Source: Tiliqua scincoides (lineage: Eukaryota > Chordata > Lepidosauria > Squamata > Scincidae). Taken from it: 64,000 bases of DNA. How positions within the stretch are numbered: the first letter of the stretch is position 1; every line of letters starts with the position of its first letter. The position numbers and the translations under genes were made by a program. The stretch is taken from assembly GCF_035046505.1 (NCBI RefSeq), contig NC_089829.1, positions 27,853,109-27,917,108 on the forward strand, given 5' to 3'. Under the pieces are notes generated by a model. It saw nothing but the letters and a program-made list of their open reading frames with translations. It made no database searches and was not told the DNA's origin. Positions 55,237-64,000 of this stretch are shown in pieces.

Positions 55237-55485
55237 AAATGGGATTGGACTGATTTATGTAGGAAACATCCATCAGAAGTTACCAGTCATGGTGACTATA
55301 AGCAACATCCAAGTTTAGAAGTAGCCTATCTCTGAATGCCAGATGCAAGGGACTGGCAACAGGATACACAGATCTTGTTGTCTTGTGTGATCCTTAAGGT
55401 ACCTGGTGGGCCATTGTGAGAAACAGGAACCTGGACTAGATTGGCCCTTGGCCTGACCCAGCAGGGCTCTTCTTATGTTCTTAAG
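55225..55485 (+). mobile_element. CR1 3' fragment (5'-truncated)
   Basis: Diverged ORF2 end (a CR1-type '...ggattggact...' word), then 'gcctatctctgaatgccagatgcaaggga', 'tgttgtcttgtgtg', 'ctggactagattggcc' and the TTCTTATGTTCTTA tail, parallel to 23790-23988. Confidence 0.82.
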
Positions 55486-55754
55486 TTGCTTCCTTGAAAC
55501 TATCCATGGTACTGAAGCTGAGTGGCCTTGCCCAAATTATTTGTTCTTTTGATTGTTTTCTAATTAGGGGACAGCACTACGGTGCTATAGAATATAGAAA
55601 TTAATGAGAAGAAACCTGTAATGAAAGCCCCATCCCTACAGAACAGGAATCTATATTAAAAGGCTATCCAAGGGAAAATTGGTGGTACATAGTCTCTCCA
55701 AGACACTCTGAACAGGAGGGATGGGAACCGTAATTCAGTCCATTGTAGGAATGC

Positions 55755-55805
55755 ATTTTTAATGGACCAAAGGTCTGACTCAGCAAAAGACAGCTTCCTG
55801 TGTAA
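55755..55805 (+). repeat. tRNA-like SINE 3' end fragment
   Basis: 'aatggaccaaaggtctgactcagcaaaagacagcttcctgtgt' is the 3' end of the SINE at 49140. Confidence 0.6.
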
Positions 55806-56490
55806 AAGGAAACAATCAACAGCCAGTAGCTGGAACAACAAAGCCTTTAATTCATGTTGCATGAGATTTCTGTTGAATGGGATTTGTGTGGGATTAAACA
55901 TTATGTGAGGATCTTTGCCATGAATATTGCTGGATAATAGCAGAATTATTACATTGACACACATACAATTTGTAGAATTAAAGGCTATCAGTGTAACTAT
56001 TTAATCCCACAGTTTAAACTCTTCTGTATCCTGTTCAGTAAGATCCATAGAGGTGCGTACACATGATACCAAATAAGCAAAGGCATTGAGTGAGCCATCA
56101 CTCAATGCAAGAAGGCAGCTTGGAGGAAGGTGGATTTCAGCTGAGAAAAGAGCTTAACATCCCCTAGTACTATGTATTCTTTCTAAATTGGGGGTCTTGG
56201 TATGCACTACACCTACTGTCGAAAATTGTAGATCTATTATGCCTTTTGGTTGTGCCATGGGTGAAAGTGTATAAGATCTGCCTGCAGTCGTAGACACACT
56301 TACTTGGGAATAAATTGCATTAATCTCAGAGAGACTTGGCTCTGATTAGAATGTGTAGGAACAGGCTGATTCATTGCAAGCTTGTGTACTGAATACCTGC
56401 TGCTAACTGAATACCCCTGCTAACTGGGTAAGAGGCACTCTTTCAAGTGGGTGCTCCTCTTTTTAGCGGGGGGGAGAGTAAACTGGCCCA
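55806..56490. other. Unique non-coding DNA
   Basis: No gene is recognised; an imperfect direct repeat, 'tgctaactgaatacc/tgctaactgggta', lies near 56400-56430. Confidence 0.35.
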
Positions 56491-56491
56491 C

Positions 56492-56649
56492 CTCACTCCA
56501 GCAGTGTCTTTTCTAGTGGCTGTCTGCTGGTGTTCTTTTGCATCTTTTTAGATTGTGAGCCCTTTTGGGACAGGGAGCCATTTAGTTATTTGATTTTTCT
56601 TTGTAAACTGTTTTGTGGACTTTTAGTTGAAAAGCGGTATATTAATACT

Positions 56650-56650
<1 letters not shown>
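56492..56650 (+). repeat. Retroelement 3' part with GCGGTATAT tail
   Basis: 'tccagcagtgtcttttctagtggctgt', 'ttagattgtgagcccttttgggacagggagccat' and 'gttgaaaagcggtatattaatactgtt' lead into (AAT)n. It shares its tail with 48130 (minus) and its body with 52310-52404. I do not name the family. Confidence 0.7.

Positions 56651-56705
<55 letters not shown>
56651..56705. repeat. (TAA)n microsatellite
   Basis: About 18 TAA units forming the tail of the retroelement before it. Confidence 0.96.
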
Positions 56706-58110
56706 GCTGAATAGATGGACAAAAGAGAAATTCCAATGGATCCATCTAGTAGTCCTTTTAGAAACACTGTTTTTTTTAGAAACACCCTTCAGCCAACGCT
56801 TCTTGAAGACCACCAGCTAAGAATGGAGGCAATTTCCTTCTCCCTTTGCCTGTTATTTAGCAGTTTGCTGCTGCTAAATGTAACAGTTCAACTTTGCTCT
56901 CATAGCCGATAGCTGTGGCTCCAGCTCTCATCCATGTGTTTGTCTCATCCTCTTTTAAAGGTATTTAAACCAGTGGCCGTCCCCATGTCCGATGACACTG
57001 AAACTCATAAATTAATCATGCCTTATGTGAATCTGACTTTGAGAGCCACTTGAGATGAAATCTTGATAAGATCTCAGTGCATGCTACCCCCACACTGTCC
57101 AGATTTTTGCTCCATCCTCATTGAATCTGGTCTGCTCCAATAATTCAAGCTCGAGAGTCTGTTAGCGTTAAAGAGATCAATTATGCTTTCTAAATGATTA
57201 ACAGGGTGACTTTTCTTCCCAATCACCACCAAAGTATGATAGTCATGAACTCAAACTGAACAGACAAGCTTCAAAAAGTGTTGCAAAGTACATTGTATTT
57301 ATAGATGGATTTTTTTTTCTTGCAAGTGCGGGGGGGGGGGCTGCCTTTGTATGACTTAACAGTGACATCCAGTGGTCAGCAGGGTTACTCAGAAGTATAA
57401 CTTTCTGGAAATGGGTTGGATTCATTTTGGCTATGGTCAACCTGTGCATCTTTTTTTCATGTAACATTCCTCCCTAAGTAACACTGCATATTGGCAATCC
57501 TTTTCGTCTAAACTGATGAGTAGCTTACTCATAGCTTATAGTCTCACACTTTACATCCTGGTAAGTGCAACATTTACTACAACATCCAGTGCTGGCCCCC
57601 CATTCCCTGGCACCCTTCCTCATTTCTTGTAAACACTATGCCTTTACTGCCTTCTGAACATTATTCATAATTCAGCTGTTCTGCAAGACATATAGGAAGG
57701 TATTGAGAACATCTGGCACTACAGAAGAGGTATTTTGCCTTCCAAGATAGACAGCATGAGAAAAAAACAGTTTGCACTTCAAGTTTTATGTAACTGGCAT
57801 ATTTTAACATGATAACACTGGTTTGGGGGGAAAACAGGTTTTTTTTTTAATTCTATGCATGAACAATAGCATGTGAAACAGTTTGCCATTATTATATATA
57901 CATATATAAAAGTCTGGACTTTTTCTACTGTAAACTATCTGTGGGAAAGGGAATTGCTTGGAAAAACCCATGACCAACCTAGGGTCCAATTCTATCCAAT
58001 TTTCCAATTCCTATTTTCCAATTTTCCTATCCAGTTTTCCAATTACTAGCATCTAGTCCTTATTGATTCTGGTGTGCTTGGGAATTTTTTTAGTCTGTAA
58101 ATAGCATGCG
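56706..58110. other. Unique non-coding DNA with a CNE-like core
   Basis: No gene is seen. The stretch 57100-57240 is repeat-free with AATAATTCAAGCTCGAGAG, GATCAATTATGC and AATGATTAAC words. G-runs lie near 57331-57340 and 58111-58121. Confidence 0.35.
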
Positions 58111-58121
58111 CGGGGGGGGGG

Positions 58122-58870
58122 GGAACAGGACCGGACGATCCTTGAGGCAGCTGAGGGGAACATCTCAGATGGTTACTTAGTGGGTAGTGCCCACCTTTGT
58201 CCACTCACCTGCCTCCATTGCTCCTCCTCTTGCTCCTTGGATTTGAAGAGGGAAATGGGTTGGAAGAGGAAGTGTGGAGGAAAGGAGAGTTGTTGGCTAG
58301 AGTGTATCTCAATATTGGATTTACCCCTCGCCACTCCCTCTCCCTGCACAATGCTGCCCTCCCATACTTACCCAACACGACAGAGCCTCACTGACTCTGG
58401 GATCAACTGGGGAAGTGTTCTGATGTTTCTCCATGGTCTTAAACAGTACATCTGGAAAACCAGAAGTGCTGTTTCCAATCACATTGGAAGCCTCAGAATG
58501 CTTCCCTTGTGATCCTGGAGTCAGCGCAAGGTTCAGCGCTTTGCCCCATTTGCCCTGCCTCAGGTTTGCCACTGATGCTGGTCTGATGCTGCAGCCCACC
58601 ACTCACCGTCCTCCGTATTTCCTCTCCATTCCCTTCTTCCTTTTTGAATTCAAGGAGCGAGAGGTGGTGCAGATGACAGCTGATGCACCACCAGGTAAAT
58701 GAAGATATACTACATTTCGCACACTGCTTCAGGACCCAGAAGGTCTTGGCCCAACCATGGAGCCAAATTGGAGCCAAATTGGAGTCAGGGGGTGCTTTAG
58801 CCCTCCACCTGTCACGGTCCCAATACTGTTTGGGTCCCCCTGTGTGTGCTGTTTACAGGAAGAGAACAAT
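58122..58870. other. Unclassified moderately GC-rich stretch
   Basis: No gene is supported. 'ggagccaaattggagccaaattgg' is a short tandem duplication at 58760-58783. I could not find element ends. Confidence 0.3.
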
Positions 58871-58877
58871 TTATGTG

Positions 58878-58949
58878 CTTCTCTATTCAAAAATAAGTCT
58901 CATCTTCAACAGGGCTTACTCTCAGGAAAGTATGCATAGGATTGCAGTC
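58878..58949. repeat. CAATCCTA hairpin repeat
   Basis: 'ctattcaaaaataagtctcatcttcaacagggcttactctcagg' and GTATGCATAGGATTGCAG form the second arm and part of the first. It abuts the MITE at 58953. Confidence 0.6.
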
Positions 58950-58952
58950 TAA

Positions 58953-59467
58953 CAGTCCAATCCTATGCTTCCCAGTGCTAGAGCAAGGAGGCCAAAGTGG
59001 CTACCACTGTATCCAGCAGCCACTGGAAACCACTGGATCTCTCCTGAGGGGAAGGGAACATGTCCCCTTCATCTGAGAAAAGCCCGGCCCCGGCAATGGG
59101 AATCCTCACATCTGCACCATCTGTTTTGCAGATGCAAGAGCCTCTGTATCAGGCCTTCCAGCCCAACACGAAGTTCAGGATCCAGCAGAGCAGGGCTCTG
59201 CCAGTCCCACCCCCTCCAGCCCCGGTTCCTCCCCTGCCCTGCCCTGGTTCCACCCTCCTCCTTCCCCCAGAGGCTGCCCAGCTGTCTCACCTACCCCTGA
59301 TAGTGGCAGATCCTCCTACTGCTGGAACTGGGTCCAGCACTTGACTGGTGTAGGCCCAGCACCAGCACTCCCTACTCTGAGGGTACGGTAAATGTGCTTT
59401 ACGGCATGTTTGCAGCATCCAGTGCCAGTGCTAGGGCTCAGTGCTAGGTAAGTATAGGATTGGGCCC
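58953..59467. mobile_element. Harbinger-like MITE, long form with TAA duplications
   Basis: Left end CAGTCCAATCCTATGC, right end ...AGTATAGGATTGGGCCC. TAA lies on both sides (58950-58952 and 59468-59470). It is 515 bp with a C-rich interior and no transposase. Confidence 0.78.
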
Positions 59468-59470
59468 TAA

Positions 59471-60368
59471 AGCAAGCACTCCAGGGTCAATGATATGATA
59501 TGATTAAAGGCTTATTTAGTGTGGCTATCAGCCAGCCAATCCTGCCAAGATCTCTCCAGATGCCAGGATTTTGGTTTTTCTCCCAGGCTTGCTTCCAAAA
59601 TTCTCATCCAAATTTCTCCTCACATGTTTAAATTCTGAAATACCTGACTGTCCTCCAGGACTACTGTGTTAGGCACCCCCCATTTTATTAGGAATTTCTG
59701 AATGTTGCATTTTAATTTCTGCAGCTGTAAGTCTAGGGATTCCCCCTCATAATTCTGCACCAGAGTGTTTGCAATGACTTATGGCTAAGTAAAAAAAAAC
59801 TTGGACCTGGGCTGACTTATGAACTGCATTATGACAGGCACCCTGCAAGCCAAAGCTGGGCCAAAGCACGATTGTATTTATTATTAGGGATGCTCAAGCA
59901 CTCCAGAGTGTGCCCTGGAATGGGGCTGAGCTTTTGTGCACATCCCACACAAATCCTCACAAAAGCTCAAACCTCTGCAAATGGTTGATTCGAATATTTG
60001 CAGAGGCTCAAAAACACTTTAAAGAGGCTTGAGTCTTTTGTGAACAATCACACGCAAAGGCTCAAAACGCAAAGCACCTGCTGCCCCTGAGGACTGTCTC
60101 CTAGGTAGGAATGATGCTAACAGCATCCGGATACCAGTCCTCAGTGTTTTGAGGACTGCAGAATGAGTGCTCAGTTGGCAAACTTCACTTGATGGCCTCT
60201 TTTAATGCAATCCAAATTACATTGCTCCTTTCATACTTAGAAGTGTCCCACAAATCCATTTCCCAGTTTTCAGGTTTATTTGGGAGGGACACATATTTAT
60301 CAGCTTCCAGTTTAGAGCAAACCTGGTAGAAAGTAGGTTGATAGTTTTGATTTCTTTTTCTAACATAT
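59471..60368. other. Unique non-coding DNA
   Basis: No gene or element with ends is recognised. Confidence 0.35.
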
Positions 60369-60370
60369 TA

Positions 60371-60853
60371 CAGGTCCAGCCTTGTTATACATGGATTTTT
60401 TATACATGGATTTGACTTAACACTTATGGGCCCTGTAAATGAGAAGGAACGTGCTGATCCCTGGAGAAGGGGTAAAATGTATCCCTTTAAAATCAATTTT
60501 AAAAACTGAACAGTCCTTTAACAATAGCCTCCTTAATGAGAGGGGGGGGGGCAGCTGGCTGACAATCCATCAATCCTTCTCTCTCCAGGCAACCCCTCCA
60601 TTCCCCCTGAGCATGTGAAGGAAAGGTGATCACTTTACATTGTGCTGAAGGTAGGGGCTGAGTGAAGCACCTTTCTAAGCTCTTGGAGGACGACTGATTG
60701 AGGGATTGTCTTCTTAATGACTCTTATCTTACATCACAAAGGTCAGCAAGGCTGTTTTTAAATCACAGAAGCAAAGAAACTTTGTTTTTTAAATTGATTT
60801 GCTATAGTGCGTTTTTTTGCCATCCACCAGTGCTTGGAATGGAACCCAACCTG
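60371..60853. mobile_element. Possible Tigger-like element
   Basis: TA precedes CAGGTCCAGCCTTGTTATAC (60369-60370) and follows the right end, which reads inward CAGGTTGGGTTCCATTCC. The arms match for only about seven bases at the tips; the 'tatacatggatttgactta' word is typical of Tigger-derived copies. Confidence 0.45.
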
Positions 60854-60956
60854 TACTACTTTTAGTTTGGCTGTTTAGATTTAAAAAACAACTGTGTAAT
60901 TAACAAAGAGGCATTTTTCTCAGTTCTGGTCAGTGCTGACCAGAGGGAGGGAGGGA

Positions 60957-61588
60957 GCTAGAGGGAGTGCAAAGCACTAAGCTGTGGTGAGGCTCCCTGC
61001 AAAACTTAGGGCGAAATCCTAACCTGCCTGTAGCAGGCAGGCCAGCGGGCCTGCGCTGCATCCAAGGCAGGATTGGGGCTGCAAGTGGCTCAGCCTGGGG
61101 CAAGGGGAATCGCTTCCCCTTACCCCGGGTAAAGCCACAGCAGTCCCTATAGGACTACTTGGATCTGCGCCACCCGAAGATGTAGCGCAAATCCAAGCAG
61201 TTCGGGACTGCCCCAGGCTGCCTAGGAACAGAGTTAGGTCCAGCAGAACTGCTGGATCCTGGACCTGACTCCTGCTCACTGCCCACCTGCCCCAGGAACA
61301 CCTGCCGCCCTCCCTCCCTACCCCAAAACACCTCCTCCTCCCTGCCCTCCCCACACACCCCCAGATGCCTGCATCGACTGAGTTCGGGCAATGCAAACTA
61401 CCAGCCTCCCAGGGCCCATGTTGGCATGGGGAGACTGGAGCATGTCTGTATGCCAGCCTAACTCCACTAAGGTCGTCGTGAAAGTGCTTTATGGCACTTT
61501 CGCAACAGCCTTGGGTCGGCACAAGGAACATGCGCTGACCCAAGGCCCGGTTTGGATTGAGCCCTTAGTGCTTTGCACCCCTTCTAGC
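60957..61588. mobile_element. Small palindromic element split by a MITE
   Basis: GCTAGAGGGAGTGCAAAGCAC at 60957 is mirrored by GTGCTTTGCACCCCTTCTAGC ending at 61588, 25-bp arms with few mismatches. The Harbinger-like MITE 61009-61564 sits between them; its TTA target duplication lies inside the right arm. The outer limits are not fixed. Confidence 0.5.
61009..61564. mobile_element. Harbinger-like MITE, long form with TTA duplications
   Basis: Left end GGGCGAAATCCTAACC, right end ...GGTTTGGATTGAGCCC. TTA on both sides (61006-61008 and 61565-61567). 556 bp, non-coding. The interior words 'cttaccccgggtaaag' and 'aaagtgctttatggcactttcgcaa' match other long copies. Confidence 0.82.
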
Positions 61589-62567
61589 TACGCCGTTGGT
61601 TCTGGCCCATGTGCCCCCTATCCTGCTGTGACCCACCCTGCACCTGTGACCCACCCTGTGTACTTTCTGTCCTGCTTCCTGTCTGTGTCTCTCTATCCAA
61701 TGTCTTGTCCTACCGGCAAGAGACACAAGAGAGAAACAAGGCACAAAAGGCAGCAAGACTGGGTAGTGGCAGAAATGCTGTTGTGACACTCCAAAGGAAA
61801 AACAAACAAAACCAAAAAAACTGCTGTGAAAAACAGGCGGTTTATTCTTCCAGCATGGGTATTTTTTATTATGGCATAAGATGGCATCATGCTTCCACCC
61901 TCTGCTTCCACAGGACATGTCCTAAGTGGCACTGTGCACTCGCACTCGCTGTGGATTTGCAATAGGATTACAAAATATTTTTGGATAAATTAGGGTGGAT
62001 ACAAACACAGGAAGAATAAATTAGAGACAGTCATGACTTGGCTCACACCTTTCTATTGGCTCTACCAGCCAAGCATGGAGAAATTTGCAATCTGAGCCGT
62101 TGCAAGTGGTCACTTTGATTATTTGCAAAAACTGGAACCGGTTCAAGCAGGCCTGCATTTGTCTTGCAAGCATTCAAAAAGGAGTCTTGGCTTTTTTTCA
62201 GCAGCCCTGATCTAATGTCTGTGACATCTCTATTTATTAAGAGTGAAACAGCTAAACAACAAATATCCAGGTATCGTAAAGAACAAGCAATTGACTCACT
62301 GAAACTCGCATCAAGAATTCTGGTGCTCTCCCCCAGCTCCTTTCAGAAATCTTCAATGCTCGTTGTTCTAACTGACTCACACTGTGACTGTAATTATTTC
62401 AAAGTCCCTGCACAAGACTCCTACTAAAAGCTATATATATCCCAAGGTTAGGTGGTGCTTGCAATGCCAGGAAAGAACAAAAAGTTTCCAAATGACAACC
62501 CTGGAGCATAACACCAGATAACAGGAAGCACTCCATAATATTTTATTCAAAAGGGAACATATTTCCA
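61589..62567. other. Unique non-coding DNA
   Basis: No gene is supported. The stretch 62200-62310 is AT-rich and repeat-free. Confidence 0.35.
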
Positions 62568-62588
62568 TTTTTTTTTTTTTTTTTTTTT
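62568..62588. repeat. Poly-T run
   Basis: About 21 T in a row; no adjoining retroelement 3' end was recognised. Confidence 0.95.
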
Positions 62589-63045
62589 GTAGATGCTAAT
62601 TGTTGGGAACACTGTCAGATGGTTGGGCAAATTGAAACTGACAACATCAACCTGTTCCATCCATTTAAAGTCGCTCCAGGATCGTAAAGGACCTTGTCAG
62701 CCAAGAAATGCTGGTTATCCCCAACGGTGACACCACCTTGCCTCGTATTAATGACTGGCTTCACAAATGTACAGATTTCTTTAACACATTCAATCCCTTC
62801 CTATTACTCAGTGGCAGCTCAGGAAGAATGTTGGAAGATTGCAGAGGTTTCTGAACAAAACAGCACTGCAGCAATTTTGCCAAAGAGAATGGATGAATAC
62901 AAATTAACAAGGAGCCAGAGATTCAATCAGAACATAGATTTGGGATCAGAGACGAGTGAAACTACCGTAGAACCTTTACTAACCCTTACCAACCCTGGGA
63001 TCTTATATTTTCCAGGCTCACCAGAGCCCATGAGAGGGGGATGTG
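62589..63045. other. Unique non-coding DNA
   Basis: No gene or repeat was recognised. Confidence 0.35.
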
Positions 63046-63118
63046 GGGGATACATTGTACCTGGGGCCAGGGTCAAAGAGGGGGCCCAGGAAGGAACTGG
63101 AAATTTCCTTGGATCTCA
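63046..63118. repeat. Unclassified dispersed repeat (copy 2)
   Basis: 'attgtacctggggccagggtcaaagagggggcccaggaa' and 'ttggatctcag' parallel 5407-5480. Confidence 0.55.
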
Positions 63119-63170
63119 GAAAATGTTTGCATATATTGTGTGAAGACTAGCATTCACATTTTGTGCAAGG

Positions 63171-63502
63171 GAGGGTTTTCAACCAGCGGCTACCACTGGT
63201 GGTACGCCAGGTGGTGTTGGGTGGTACGCACAGCACCTACTGTCTGACAGTGAGACTACGATGGGATCTTCCAATGGTGATAGGAAGCTTGAGCCAGCGG
63301 GTAGAGCTCTCGCGCAGCTTTCAAGTGCAAGAAAAAGTTCTCCCACTCGCCCTGAGCCTCTTATTGCTCCTGGAAGCTCGCATCATGGTCTCCGAACCCA
63401 GAAGTAACTGGTAATGAACTTGTCACCAGTTTTTTCCCATGGTACCTCTGAGGACAGCATGGCGGCAAGTGGTACTTCAAGGGGGCAGTGTTGAGAAAAG
63501 CT
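63171..63502. mobile_element. Probable hAT MITE
   Basis: The left end GAGGGTTTTCAACCAG is mirrored by ...GTTGAGAAAAGCTG, both with 'ggtac' words nearby. The 8-bp flanks GTGCAAGG and GTGTAAGC match at 6 of 8 places. It is about 332 bp and non-coding. Confidence 0.55.
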
Positions 63503-64000
63503 GGTGTAAGCCTACATCGTTTTATATATAGCATTATTCTATGCTATATAGCCTCAGAAGGCTTCCTACACGGTCTGCAATGCTGTGCGGACGTGGTACT
63601 CAAGGCATTTGCCCCCCTGCTCCCCTCCAGGCTTGCCACTGCCCAAGGTGCCTGAGAACCAGGCAGTGGGCTAGCATACACCATTGCTATATGTTCCCTG
63701 ACCCCTCCCGTTAATTCTTCAAATTGAATCTTGGGTCCCAGGCTGGTTTTCAGGTGGAGTTGGTGGGTAATAGTGACAACAGGATTTACAAAATGACTCT
63801 GGAGAAAGAAGAATTCAGCATGCAGCTGCAAATGTGTCCCGCGGACTCATTCAAGTTTCCGTTCAAGCTCATGATGCTCCTGCCAACAATCCTAGTTACT
63901 GTTAATTTATTTCTCATTAATGGTGAACACTGCATATTGAAAGAACCAGCAGCTGAAGCCAAGAACTTGCATAAAAATTAAGATTTTATAAGTTTGTTTT
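63503..64000. other. Unique non-coding DNA at the window edge
   Basis: An open frame at 63724-63981 (85 codons) is not recognised and has no splice-site context I can support. The window ends without a feature boundary. Confidence 0.3.

Noticed and set aside
63724-63981. An exon at the window edge
   Set aside because: The 85-codon frame has no recognised domain and no convincing splice sites.

Overview
The window looks like intergenic or intronic DNA from a squamate reptile, most likely a lizard. The grounds are two nearly identical CR1-clade LINEs with 8-bp (TTCTTATG-type) 3' tails, an L1 of the vertebrate type, a 5S rRNA-derived SINE, a tRNA-like SINE whose 3' end resembles CR1, and many small hAT, Tc/mariner (Tigger-like) and Harbinger-like elements. 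I found no host protein-coding exon and no cellular RNA gene that I could support. The only long intact reading frames belong to retroelements. The species cannot be fixed from the sequence alone.

Layout. 1-6000: mostly unique DNA with two hAT elements, one containing a nested MITE, a Tigger-like element and AT-rich non-coding DNA. 6009-10283: a 5S-derived SINE split by CR1 copy A (minus strand). 10284-17186: unique DNA with a Tigger-like element, two Harbinger-like MITEs and a hAT with a perfect 8-bp target duplication. 17187-21310: CR1 copy B (minus strand), 98.9% identical to copy A in ORF2 protein (11 differences in 959 residues by eye) and with the ORF1 start codon that copy A lacks. 22143-22378: a large palindromic element. 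24869-30860: hAT ends around an old L1 whose 3' end lies on the minus strand and whose remainder lies on the plus strand, as expected for a twin-primed inversion. A Tigger-like MITE sits inside its ORF1. 31000-64000: unique DNA with microsatellites, a second 5S-derived SINE (42718-42866), further hAT and MITE copies, a transposon nest at 52310-54170 and several stretches that resemble conserved non-coding elements.

How the parts work together. CR1 copies A and B both carry a complete endonuclease/reverse transcriptase frame, and B also carries a complete zinc-knuckle/coiled-coil/SGNH-esterase ORF1. They are independent insertions: their flanks differ, and A sits inside a SINE with a 6-bp target duplication. 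The tRNA-like and 5S-derived SINEs have no proteins and depend on LINE machinery. The hAT, Tigger-like and Harbinger-like copies are non-autonomous and short. All eight hAT target sites compared fit nnnTAnnn. The main yield of the window is therefore its record of insertion and nesting. Coordinates of repeat edges are read by eye and may be off by a base or, for degraded elements, by tens of bases.
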